From positions 1,488,001 to 1,552,000 of the forward strand of contig NZ_FNSU01000003.1 in assembly GCF_900105325.1 (NCBI RefSeq): a DNA stretch of 64,000 nt, written 5' to 3'. The notes below the pieces were generated by a model, which ran no database searches, had not been told where the DNA came from, and saw nothing but the letters and a program-made list of their open reading frames with translations. This stretch comes from Pseudomonas marginalis (GTDB lineage: Bacteria; Pseudomonadota; Gammaproteobacteria; Pseudomonadales; Pseudomonadaceae). Positions 54,160 to 62,555 of the stretch are shown here, piece after piece. The position numbers and the translations under genes were made by a program. Position 1 is the first letter of the stretch, and each line of letters begins with the position of its first letter.

Positions 54160-55668
54160 ATGAGCCGGGTCAACCCGCGCCTGACGTTGCTGACCGCGTC
54201 CGGCGTCTGCTCGCTGATCGTGCTCGACACTAATATCGTCGCCGTGACCCTGCCGAGCATCGCTCGCGACCTGGGGGCGAACTTTGCCGATATCGAATGG
54301 GTGGTCAGCGCCTACATGCTGGCGTTTGCCGCCTTGCTGCTGCCGGCCGGTAGCCTTGCCGATCGGTTCGGGCGCAAAAAATCCCTGGTCTGGGGCCTGA
54401 GTATTTTTATCCTCGCCTCCGTTGGCTGCGGGGCGGCGCCGAGTGCGTTGTGGCTGGATATCGCCCGCGCGGTCAAGGGCGTCGGTGCAGCGTTATTGCT
54501 CACGTCAGCCCTGGCCTCCATTGGCCACACCTTCCACGATGAAGTCGAGCGGGCCAAGGCCTGGGCGTTCTGGGGCGCCTGCATGGGCGTGGCGATGACG
54601 GCCGCGCCGACCCTGGGCGGCTTGATCACCGAGTACCTGGGCTGGCGCTGGATTTTCTACCTCAACCTGCCCGTGGGCCTGGCGCTGATGAGCCTGGTGC
54701 TGCACGCCATTGCGGAATCCCGCGATAGCCAATCCGCCCGCCTCGACCCGTGGGGCAGCCTGGCCTTCAGCGCGAGCCTGTTGTGCCTGATTTGGGGCCT
54801 GATCGAGGCCAACCGTATCGGCTGGGATAACCCGCTGACCTATGCACGCCTGATCGGCGGTGCGGTGTTGCTGGGTGTATTTGTAGGGGTCGAACGTGTG
54901 CAGCGGCGGCCCATGGTGGACCTGCAACTGTTTCGCCACCCGCGTTTTATCGGCGCCTTGCTCGGGATGTTTGCCTACGCCGGCTGTGCCCAAGTGATGA
55001 TGACGCTGCTGCCGTTCTATCTGCAGAACGGCCTGGGCTTCTCCGCGATTGCCTCGGGCCTGGGCATGCTGCCGTTCGCCCTGACCATGCTGGTCTGTCC
55101 CCGGATCGGCGCGCGGCTGGCGGGGCGCTTCGCACCGGCAACGATGATGGCAACCGGGTTGACCCTGGTGGGCTGCGGCAACCTGCTAAGTGCCTGGGCG
55201 GTGAATATCGGCGGCTACCTGCCCTTCGCCCTGGCGATTGCCGTCACCGGTGCCGGTGCCGGTTTGCTCAATGGTGATACGCAAAAAAACATCATGGCCT
55301 GCGTGCCACGGGACCGTGCGGGGATGGCGTCGGGCATGAGCACCACCATGCGGTTCAGCGCGATCATGTTGGCGATTGGCGTGTATGGCGCACTGCTGAG
55401 CAGCCACAGCGAGCACGTGTTGCGCGCACGTATCGACACGCAATGGCAGGCGCAGGTGGCGGGGATTGCTTCACGGGTGGTGGCCGGGGATATGCCGGCG
55501 GCAATGGGCTTGTTGCCCGAGCCGGCACGGGCGATGGTGCAACCGCTGGCGCAGCAGGCGTTTGTGGGTGGATTCAGTTACGTATTGTGGGTGGCGGGTG
55601 TGCTGGGATTGCTCGGAGCGCTGGTGGTGGGGAGGCTGATGCGCAAGCCGATACCCACACCGAACTGA
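54160..55668 (+). CDS. DHA2-type MFS drug/toxicant exporter
   Basis: Proton-driven exporter of the 14-span DHA2 (QacA/EmrB-like) group, 502 residues. Motif A-like GSLADRFGRKKSLVWGLSIF lies in the second loop; motif C-type glycines occur in GPTLGGLITEYLGWRWIFYL-like sequence near residue 150-165. No membrane-fusion partner gene is adjacent, so it is probably a single-component pump. The divergent LysR gene is its likely regulator. A hallmark TDTNIV-like start is present as LDTNIVAVTLPSIARDL. Confidence 0.92.
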   Translation: MSRVNPRLTLLTASGVCSLIVLDTNIVAVTLPSIARDLGANFADIEWVVSAYMLAFAALLLPAGSLADRFGRKKSLVWGLSIFILASVGCGAAPSALWLDIARAVKGVGAALLLTSALASIGHTFHDEVERAKAWAFWGACMGVAMTAAPTLGGLITEYLGWRWIFYLNLPVGLALMSLVLHAIAESRDSQSARLDPWGSLAFSASLLCLIWGLIEANRIGWDNPLTYARLIGGAVLLGVFVGVERVQRRPMVDLQLFRHPRFIGALLGMFAYAGCAQVMMTLLPFYLQNGLGFSAIASGLGMLPFALTMLVCPRIGARLAGRFAPATMMATGLTLVGCGNLLSAWAVNIGGYLPFALAIAVTGAGAGLLNGDTQKNIMACVPRDRAGMASGMSTTMRFSAIMLAIGVYGALLSSHSEHVLRARIDTQWQAQVAGIASRVVAGDMPAAMGLLPEPARAMVQPLAQQAFVGGFSYVLWVAGVLGLLGALVVGRLMRKPIPTPN

Positions 55669-55670
55669 AT

Positions 55671-56134
55671 GTGGGAGGGACGGTGCGACGATTCGACTTG
55701 CCCCCGATGAGCATAGGTATCTACAAAACTTTGTAGCAGCCAACGCTAACCACGATGCGAAGCGAGCCGCTCTTGATCTTGATCTCAGGCGCCCCGTTAA
55801 ACCACGCTGGCCGGAATTCGATAGTGATTTGGGGGGTAAACCGGCAGGGATGCCGGTTTAGCCGCCCCGCGCCATGGATGGCGCGTGGCGGCGGCCCCCC
55901 AAATCACTGTCGGATTACGGGCACACCGAGCCTAGGCGAGGTGCCGAGTGGTGGGGCGAAGCGTTTTGCTTACTTTTGCGCTTTTCAAAAGTGAGCCGCC
56001 GTAAGGGCGGAACCAATAGCCGCCGTTACCGAAGCAACGGATATGTACTCGGTCTGATCCAACATCCTGGTCGGCCTGGTCGGCTGTCAGGCCGCCATCG
56101 GGGGCAAGTCGAATCGTCGCACCGTCCCTCCCAC
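55671..56134 (+). mobile_element. Large structured repeat, copy B, bounded by 39-bp perfect inverted REP ends
   Basis: Ends 55671-55709 and 56096-56134 are exact reverse complements over 39 bp and are REP variants with an extra GGTGCGACGATTCGAC block. Inside lie a CTACAAA/TTTGTAG hairpin, the conserved 5' segment, the three-way junction with variable arms, the GGGCACACCGAGCCTAGGCG block and two small hairpins. It fills the gap between the MFS gene and sohB. Short ORFs across it translate repeat sequence and are not real genes. No transposase gene lies within it. Confidence 0.85.
55811..55920 (+). ncRNA. Predicted three-way-junction RNA fold with GGA loops (copy B)
   Basis: Arms 55811-55836 and 55895-55920 pair over 26 positions with two G-U wobbles and one mismatch. 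Inside are hairpin 55837-55860 (ten perfect pairs, loop GGGA) and hairpin 55861-55892 (GCCGCC/GGCGGC and CGCGCCA/TGGCGCG, loop TGGA, one C-U mismatch). Both loops read CANGGATG. The arms have no sequence in common with copy A, yet the fold is the same. The G-U pairs favour function as RNA on the plus strand; expression is not shown. Confidence 0.4.
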
Positions 56135-56160
56135 AGGTATTACCTATACCTCAAAGGGCC

Positions 56161-57186
56161 TTACCAGAAGCGTTGCTGGGTCAGGCGGCTCCACCAGGTC
56201 AGCAGCACCCGATCTACCGAACCGCTGGCCGCCAGGCCCACCCGTTCCTGCAGGCTTTTACGCTCGGCATAGTGCAGGTGGAACACTTCGGCGGTCTTGG
56301 CCTTGGTGGCCAGGTATTCGTCGCTGGTTTGCAGTTCGTCGACCAGTTGCTTATCCAGCGCGGCAACACCCAGCCACACCTCTCCGGTCGCTACGTCATC
56401 AATCGCCAGCTGTGGGCGATAACGCGAGACGAAGTTCTTGAACAGCTGATGGGTGATGTCCAGGTCTTCCTGGAACTTCTCGCGGCCTTTCTCGGTGTTT
56501 TCGCCAAACACCGTGAGGGTGCGCTTGTACTCGCCGGCGGTCAGTACTTCAAAGTCGATGTCGTGCTTTTTCAGCAGGCGGTTGACGTTGGGTAACTGCG
56601 CCACCACGCCAATGGAGCCGAGGATGGCAAACGGTGCGCTGATGATCTTCTCGCCGATGCACGCCATCATGTAGCCGCCGCTGGCCGCGACCTTGTCGAT
56701 GCACACGGTCAACGGCACGCCCGCCTGGCGGATACGCGCCAGTTGCGACGACGCCAGGCCGTAGCTGTGGACCATGCCGCCGCCGCTTTCCAGGCGCAGC
56801 ACCACTTCGTCCTTGGGCGTGGCCAGGCTCAGCAGCGCGGTGATTTCATGGCGCAGGCTCTCGGTGGCCGAGGCCTTGATGTCACCGTCGAAATCCAGCA
56901 CGAACACCCGTGGCTTGACCTCGGGTTTCTTCTTGCCGTTCTTCTTTTCGGCTTTGCTTTCGGACTTGCGCAGGGCCTTGAGCTGCTCCTTGTCGAGCAG
57001 GCTCGACTCCAGGCGCTCACGCAGGCCCTTATAGAAGTCATTGAGCTTGCTGACTTGCAGTTGGCCGGCGGCTTTGCGACGCCCTTTACTGCGCAGTGCC
57101 GCGAAGCTGATCAAGACCACCAGAATAGCGACCACCAGGGTGACAGTCTTCGCCAGAAAGCTCGCGTATTCAGCCAAAAAATCCAT
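56161..57186 (-). CDS. sohB: Protease SohB (S49 family)
   Basis: Membrane-anchored serine protease related to SppA, 341 residues. ATG 57186 with AAGGAG upstream is used. The N-terminal membrane segment (TVTLVVAILVVLISFAAL, about 12-32) is followed by a charged linker with Lys-rich coil and the S49 domain. The nucleophile Ser is in KVAASGGYMMACIGEKI and the catalytic Lys in GEYKRTLTVFGENT. It stands alone between the large repeat and the divergent phosphatase gene. Confidence 0.94.
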   Translation of the reverse strand: MDFLAEYASFLAKTVTLVVAILVVLISFAALRSKGRRKAAGQLQVSKLNDFYKGLRERLESSLLDKEQLKALRKSESKAEKKNGKKKPEVKPRVFVLDFDGDIKASATESLRHEITALLSLATPKDEVVLRLESGGGMVHSYGLASSQLARIRQAGVPLTVCIDKVAASGGYMMACIGEKIISAPFAILGSIGVVAQLPNVNRLLKKHDIDFEVLTAGEYKRTLTVFGENTEKGREKFQEDLDITHQLFKNFVSRYRPQLAIDDVATGEVWLGVAALDKQLVDELQTSDEYLATKAKTAEVFHLHYAERKSLQERVGLAASGSVDRVLLTWWSRLTQQRFW

Positions 57187-57381
57187 GTGTCTCCTTAACA
57201 ATGCACGGCGCCAGGCGCGGATTGCCCAAGCATACCGACGGGATCGCCGGGCGGCCAGTGCTCAAACCGCCAGCAGGAACGCGCTCCAACGAGCTTTTAA
57301 AACAAGCGTATGTTTTTTCATTGACAGCACCCTGGCATCCTCATAACCTCGCCAGACTTTCAACGTACCGGGAAAACGGAC

Positions 57382-58092
57382 GTGGGCAGCATCTATTTGA
57401 TTCGACATGGCCAGGCCTCCTTCGGTGCAGACGACTATGACGTGCTATCGCCCGTCGGCGTGGAACAAGCGCAAGTGCTCGGCCGCCACCTGGCGGATAT
57501 GGGCCTGGTGTTCGACCGCTGCATCGCCGGCGACCTGCGCCGACAGCAGCACACCGCCACTGCCGCCTTCGATCAATACTGCACCCTCGGCCTGCCGGTG
57601 CCTGCATTGGAAACCGACAGCGCCTTCAACGAATTCGACGCCGACGCAATCATCCGCGCCCTGCTCCCCGACCTGCTCGGCAGCGAACCCGACGCCCTGG
57701 ACATCCTGCGCAACGCCGCGCAAAACCGCAGCGAGTTCCAACGCATCTTCGCCCTGATCATCGAGCGCTGGCTGGCCGGCACCTATGACACCCCGGGGCT
57801 GGAAAGCTGGCTGGGGTTCGTCGAGCGCGTCCAGGGTGGCCTGCAACGCATTCTGGAAGCGGCGAACAACACGCAGAAGATCGCCGTGTTCACCTCCGGC
57901 GGCACCATCACCGCCCTGCTCCACCTGATTACCCGGATGCCTGCCGCCCAGGCCTTCGAACTGAACTGGCAAATTGTTAACACCTCGCTCAACCAGCTGA
58001 AATTCCGCGGTCGCGAGGTGGCACTGGCTTCCTTCAACAGTCACACCCACTTGCAACTGTTGAAGGCGCCGCAACTCATCACCTTCCGATGA
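57382..58092 (+). CDS. Histidine phosphatase family protein
   Basis: Phosphoglycerate mutase-like phosphatase of 236 residues. It begins with GTG 57382 and the catalytic motif LIRHGQASFGADDYDVLS; conserved Arg and Glu (ETDSAFNEFDADAI) and the second His region (FTSGGTITALLHLITRM) follow. The substrate is unknown. It is followed after 56 bp by the SCP2 protein on the same strand. Confidence 0.9.
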   Translation: MGSIYLIRHGQASFGADDYDVLSPVGVEQAQVLGRHLADMGLVFDRCIAGDLRRQQHTATAAFDQYCTLGLPVPALETDSAFNEFDADAIIRALLPDLLGSEPDALDILRNAAQNRSEFQRIFALIIERWLAGTYDTPGLESWLGFVERVQGGLQRILEAANNTQKIAVFTSGGTITALLHLITRMPAAQAFELNWQIVNTSLNQLKFRGREVALASFNSHTHLQLLKAPQLITFR

Positions 58093-58148
58093 AGTGCGGC
58101 CAACCGTGACCCCAAGGTCACTGGACTCACCATAAAAGGATCGAAACC

Positions 58149-58463
58149 ATGACTGACGTAGCTAAAGCCGTAGAAGCAATGAAAGCCAAATTCAACCCAA
58201 GCGCTGCCGAAGGCTTGGACCTGGTGTTCGGTTTCCGTATCGACGACACCAAGAACTTTTCCCTGGTAGTCAAAGACAAGACCTGCGAACTGCTGGAAGG
58301 CGAAAACCCGGACGCCCAAGTGACCCTGGTCATGGACAGCGAGACCCTGGAGGGCATCGTCGACGGTTCCACCGACGGCATGCAGGCCTTCATGGGCGGC
58401 AAGCTGCGCACCGAAGGCGACATGATGCTGGCCATGAAGCTGAGCGAACTGTTCCCTTCCTGA
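58149..58463 (+). CDS. SCP2 sterol-transfer family protein
   Basis: Small lipid-binding protein of 104 residues made of one SCP2 domain: VEAMKAKFNPSAAEGLDLVF at the start, VTLVMDSETLEGIVDG in the middle and a GGKLRTEGDMMLAMKLSELF helix at the end. AAGGA precedes the start. Bacterial SCP2 proteins bind hydrophobic acyl ligands; here no pathway is indicated. A REPIN that has been hit by an IS starts 24 bp after the stop. Confidence 0.9.
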   Translation: MTDVAKAVEAMKAKFNPSAAEGLDLVFGFRIDDTKNFSLVVKDKTCELLEGENPDAQVTLVMDSETLEGIVDGSTDGMQAFMGGKLRTEGDMMLAMKLSELFPS

Positions 58464-58558
58464 TTCACGGGCAACCCTGAATCTCTGTGGGAGGGGGCTT
58501 GCTCCCGATGGCGGTTTGTCAGTCGCGTCATCAGTTGACTGACCCACCGCTATCGGGG

Positions 58559-59834
58559 TGTAGAACCGTAGACATCGTTTACATCTGAAACCGGGGACAT
58601 CGTTTACACATTTGAGGCCTGGACGCGGGTCATACCTCGTCCAAGCCTCCCCAAGGGATAATCACACAGGTACAAATCCCAAGCTTCATCTTCAGCTTCT
58701 TTGAGCCCTATCCTTTCCCCGGACAGCGCCTCGCTGATAAATACCAACTTGCCGTTCCACTTGATCGATCCGTCCTGCCTGACGCTTCGAACTTTCATTT
58801 CTGCCGGATATTCCACATCGGGCAAGCATCCTGGATAAATTCGGGTGGACGGCACATACAAGTCTCCCGGACGTTTCATGCCGAGCGCTTCGTGAGGGCG
58901 TACGTAATTAAACTCATGCCTGAAATGCTCCAGCAAAAGCTGCTGCTCGACTAAGTTTTTCCCTAAGGGCAACTCAAGTTTCAAGCTACGGTGCATTCGT
59001 TCATGGCGACCATTCTGGGCGGGTCTTCCCGGCATGGTTCGCTCGGGATAAATACCCAGCCGAATCCACCAAACTGCCAGTGTGGATATTCTTGCCAGGC
59101 CAGGAGAGGCGAACGGTACCCCGTTGTCCGAACGGATAACTTCCGGCATGCCGTACTCCTGAAAAAGCCTCTCAAAGGCCTGTTTTACAGGCTGGGTCAT
59201 GATCTTGGGATGGGCCCTGCACGCTAAAATCAGCCGCGACGCATGGTCTGTGACGGTCAAAGGGAAGCACATCTGAGCATTAAGCATCTTGAACTGCCCT
59301 TTGTAGTCAGCACACCACGTCTTGTTAGGTTCGTCGGCCTTTCGCATTTGTGCGTGGGAAATGCTGTGTCGGCGTTTGAAGCGCCGCTTTTTGACGAGCC
59401 CAAGTCGGTCAAGCCATTGACCGGCCGTACTTGGAGAGGGCCAGGTGACGGAGGGATCTTCCAGCCGTAATAGCTCGAGAAGCTTTTTCGGCCCCCATTT
59501 ATCGTGAGCCTCCTTCATCGCGACTACACGGGCCAAAATCTCGTCGTCGGTTTTATTTGGGCTGTTGTGAGGTCGCCGGGACAGTTCGGATAAAGACCTC
59601 AAATCGCCGTCGTGCCGGGCAATCCACTTATCGACGGTAGGTCGGCTAACGTCAAAGCGGCGTGCCAACTGGCTTTTGGTGAAGTTGCCAGAAAGCCAAT
59701 CAGCTACCAGCTTGATTCTTTGATTCATGGGGGACTCTTGGTTCCAGGGCATGATCAGTTACCTCCTGATCATGCGTATTAGCCTGTAAACCATGTCCCC
59801 GGTTAGAAATGTAAACGATGTCCCCGGTTTGTAC
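58559..59834 (-). mobile_element. IS481-family insertion sequence
   Basis: A 1,276-bp element with one DDE transposase gene. Its ends are related inverted sequences containing GACATCGTTTACAT and AACCGGGGACAT, present twice near each end. CGGGG flanks both sides (58554-58558 and 59835-59839), a likely 5-bp target duplication, although the exact terminal bases are uncertain by one or two. The target is the arm of a REPIN. Confidence 0.85.
58604..59752 (-). CDS. IS481-family transposase
   Basis: DDE integrase-type transposase of 382 residues. The N-terminal helix-turn-helix is FTKSQLARRFDVSRPTVDKW. The catalytic triad is visible as Asp in WCADYKGQF, Asp in IRSDNGVPF and Glu in NGRHERMHRSL, and a C-terminal IS481-type domain with NYVRPHEALGMKRPGDLY follows. 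AGGAGG precedes ATG 59752. The frame is intact, so the element may be active. It overlaps the end of the upstream glycoside hydrolase frame by 53 bp on the same strand. Confidence 0.95.
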   Translation of the reverse strand: MPWNQESPMNQRIKLVADWLSGNFTKSQLARRFDVSRPTVDKWIARHDGDLRSLSELSRRPHNSPNKTDDEILARVVAMKEAHDKWGPKKLLELLRLEDPSVTWPSPSTAGQWLDRLGLVKKRRFKRRHSISHAQMRKADEPNKTWCADYKGQFKMLNAQMCFPLTVTDHASRLILACRAHPKIMTQPVKQAFERLFQEYGMPEVIRSDNGVPFASPGLARISTLAVWWIRLGIYPERTMPGRPAQNGRHERMHRSLKLELPLGKNLVEQQLLLEHFRHEFNYVRPHEALGMKRPGDLYVPSTRIYPGCLPDVEYPAEMKVRSVRQDGSIKWNGKLVFISEALSGERIGLKEAEDEAWDLYLCDYPLGRLGRGMTRVQASNV

Positions 59835-62486
59835 CGGGGCAAGCCCCCTCCCGCATTTGGGCTGTAGCAGCAACGCCACCAACGCACTCCATCCGGTCTG
59901 GTGCGAAGCCCCCAACCCCCGCCCCGTCTCGCCATGGAAATACTCATGGAACAACACCAGCTCACGACTGGCCGGGTCCGCCTCCAACTGCGCATACCCC
60001 GCCATCGACGGTCGTGAACCGTTTTCATCCCGCAGAAACAGGCGTGTCATCCGCTGGCTGAGGCTGTCGGCCACGTCCTCCAGGGATGCCAGATACCCGC
60101 TGCCCGTGGGGTATTCCACCGAGAAGTTGTCCGCGTAGTAGCGGTGAAATTCGCGCAGCGATTCGATCAGCATGTAGTTCACCGGCATCCACAAGGGCCC
60201 GCGCCAGTTGGAATTGCCGCCGTACAGGCGCGAGTCGGATTCACCCGGCTGGTAACGGGCGCACAGGGTGTCGCCATTCATCTTCAGCGCCAGTGGCTGC
60301 TCGGCGAACGCCTTGGACAGGGAGCGCACGCCAAAGGCCGAGAGGAATTCGTCGTCATCGAGCATGCGCCGCAGCAAATCCTTGGTGCGCTCGCCACGCA
60401 ACAGCGCCAGCAACAGGCGATTGCCCTGCCCCGGTTCGTTCCAGCGCGACACCAGTTTGGCCAGGTCCGGCCGGTGATGCATGAAACCCAACAGCCGTTC
60501 ACGCAACCCTTCCAGCCCCTCGTGTTCGCGTTGCTCCAGCACCAGCACGGCAAACAACGGCATCAGGCCGACGATGGAGCGCAGCCGCACCGGCTCGTTC
60601 TGGCCATCGGGACGGTGCAGTACGTCGTAGAAGAACAGGTCCTGCTCGTCCCACAGGCCTTCGGCGCTGTCGTCGACGCGGTTGATGGCGCCGGCGATAT
60701 ACAGGAAATGCTCGAAAAACTTCACCGCGATATCGACATACACCGCATTGCGCTTGGCCAACTCCAGGCCGATACGCATCAAGTCCAGCGCATACGCCGC
60801 CACCCAGGCGGTGCCGTCGGCTTGATCGAGCTGATAACCCGGCGGCAACGCGGCCGAGCGGTCGAACAAGGCGATATTGTCCAGCCCCAGGAAGCCGCCC
60901 TGGAACAGGTTGCGACCCTCAGCGTCCTTGCGGTTGACCCACCAGGAAAAATTCAGCAGCAGCTTGTGGAAAATCCGCTCGAGGAAATCCAGGTCGCCCA
61001 CACCGGTCAGCGCCTTGTCCTGCTGGTACACGCGCCAGCTGGCCCAGGCATGCACCGGTGGGTTGGCGTCGTCGAAACGCCATTCATAGGCCGGCAGTTG
61101 GCCGTTGGGGTGCATGAAGCGGTCCTTCACCAGCAACAACAGCTGTTGCTTGGCATACCCCGGATCGATCAGGGCAAACGCCACCGCCTGGAAACCCTGG
61201 TCCCAAGAGGCGTACCACGGGTATTCCCAGGTGTCGGGCATGGAGAGGATGTCGAAGTTGGACAGATGCCGCCAATGGGTATTGCGGATATGCAGGCGCT
61301 CGGGCGGTGGCGCGGGCTGGGCCGGGTCGCCGTCGAGCCACTGGTTCACATCGAAATAGTAGAGCTGCTTGGACCACAGCAAGCCGGCCAGGGCCTGGCG
61401 CTGCACATTGCGCGCATCGTCATCGGCGATGCCTTGCTGCAAGGCGGCGTAGAAGTCATCGGCCTCCTGGCGCCGCTGTTCAAACAGTTTGCGCGCGTTG
61501 ACCTCGGGCGCGTCCACGGGCGCAAAGCGCAGGTAAAGGCTTTGGCTTTGCAGGCCCGCCAGTTCAAGGATAAAGCGCGCGGCCACCTTGGTACCGGTGT
61601 CGCGGCGAATCGCAGCGTCCAGCCCTTCGACCACGTAGTCGTTGATCCCGTCCTTGAAAGGCCCCGGCGCCGGTTGCCCGTCGAGCAGCGGGAAGTTGCT
61701 TTCGTTCTCACAGAACAGCCATTCCAGGCCCTCCTGGCCCCAGGCGCTGAGATGCCGATCGGGCAGTTCATGATGACGGGCCAGCACGTATTCGCCGTCC
61801 AGCCTCAACTGCGGCTTGGGTGCATCAAAAGTCCAGCTCCAGTCATTGCGCGCCCACACCTGCGGCAGCACCTGCAGGCGCGTCGGCTGTTGCGAGCGGT
61901 TGTGCACGGTGACGCGCATGAAGATATCGTCGGGCTGATGCTTGGCGTATTCGACGCTGACGTCGCAGTAGCGGTTGTCTTCGAACACACCGGTATCGAG
62001 GATCTCGTACTCGGCATCGCCCAGCCCACGGCGGGCGTTTTCGGCGATCAGGTCGGCGTAGGGAAAGGCGGCATGGGGGTATTTGTAGAGCATGCGCATA
62101 TAGGCATGACTGGGCACACCGTCGACGAAAAAGTACAGTTCCTTGACATCTTCACCGTGATTACCCTCGGCATTATTCAGGCCGAACAGGCGTTCCTTGA
62201 GGATCGCGTCGCGCTCGTTCCACAGGGCCAGGCCCAGGCACCAGCGTTGCGCCTTGTCGCTGAAGCCGGCCAGGCCATCCTCGCCCCAGCGGTAGGCGCG
62301 GCTGCGTGCATGTTCATGGGGGAAGTAAGCCCAGGCATCGCCGTCGGCGCTGTAGTCTTCGCGCACCGTGCCCCATTGGCGTTCGCTCAGATAGGGGCCC
62401 CACTCGCGCCAACGCTCGGCCTCCGGCGTCGCCAGGCGTTGGCCTTCGATCGTGTCCAGTATTCGGGTGTCGGGTGTGGCCGTCAT
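59700..62486 (-). CDS. MGH1/GH63-like glycoside hydrolase with REP/IS-derived C-terminal tail
   Basis: Large intracellular (alpha/alpha)6-barrel glucosidase-type protein of 928 residues, no signal peptide. ATG 62486 follows GGAGG. Signature segments include WGTVREDYSADGDAWAYFPH near the N terminus, WASWDQGFQAVAFALIDP-like sequence (YASWDQGFQ), FQGGFLGLDNIALFDRS and NSNWRGPLWMPVNYMLIESL. Substrate is probably a short alpha-glucoside, not provable here. The last 52 residues, after LVALLLQP, are encoded by a REPIN arm and the IS end, so the native C terminus has been replaced; the core looks complete. Confidence 0.88.
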   Translation of the reverse strand: MTATPDTRILDTIEGQRLATPEAERWREWGPYLSERQWGTVREDYSADGDAWAYFPHEHARSRAYRWGEDGLAGFSDKAQRWCLGLALWNERDAILKERLFGLNNAEGNHGEDVKELYFFVDGVPSHAYMRMLYKYPHAAFPYADLIAENARRGLGDAEYEILDTGVFEDNRYCDVSVEYAKHQPDDIFMRVTVHNRSQQPTRLQVLPQVWARNDWSWTFDAPKPQLRLDGEYVLARHHELPDRHLSAWGQEGLEWLFCENESNFPLLDGQPAPGPFKDGINDYVVEGLDAAIRRDTGTKVAARFILELAGLQSQSLYLRFAPVDAPEVNARKLFEQRRQEADDFYAALQQGIADDDARNVQRQALAGLLWSKQLYYFDVNQWLDGDPAQPAPPPERLHIRNTHWRHLSNFDILSMPDTWEYPWYASWDQGFQAVAFALIDPGYAKQQLLLLVKDRFMHPNGQLPAYEWRFDDANPPVHAWASWRVYQQDKALTGVGDLDFLERIFHKLLLNFSWWVNRKDAEGRNLFQGGFLGLDNIALFDRSAALPPGYQLDQADGTAWVAAYALDLMRIGLELAKRNAVYVDIAVKFFEHFLYIAGAINRVDDSAEGLWDEQDLFFYDVLHRPDGQNEPVRLRSIVGLMPLFAVLVLEQREHEGLEGLRERLLGFMHHRPDLAKLVSRWNEPGQGNRLLLALLRGERTKDLLRRMLDDDEFLSAFGVRSLSKAFAEQPLALKMNGDTLCARYQPGESDSRLYGGNSNWRGPLWMPVNYMLIESLREFHRYYADNFSVEYPTGSGYLASLEDVADSLSQRMTRLFLRDENGSRPSMAGYAQLEADPASRELVLFHEYFHGETGRGLGASHQTGWSALVALLLQPKCGRGLAPVQTGDIVYISNRGHGLQANTHDQEVTDHALEPRVPHESKNQAGS

Positions 62487-62555
62487 CGGGTCCTCCATCG
62501 CCTACCAGGTGAGGAGCAGTGTAGAGCCCAATGACGCCCGGGTGCACATGAAGAC

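Larger units (their letters stand above)
58487..59854. repeat. REPIN interrupted by an IS481-family element
   Basis: The left REP part is 58487-58558 (GTGGGAGGGGGCTTGCTCCC ... CTATCGGGG) and the right is 59835-59854 (CGGGGCAAGCCCCCTCCCGC). Joining them through one CGGGG regenerates an ordinary REPIN. Confidence 0.88.

Noticed and set aside
55874..56272. 132-codon frame across the large repeat
   Set aside because: It translates conserved repeat sequence and runs into sohB antisense; the same repeat in copy A has a different, broken frame.
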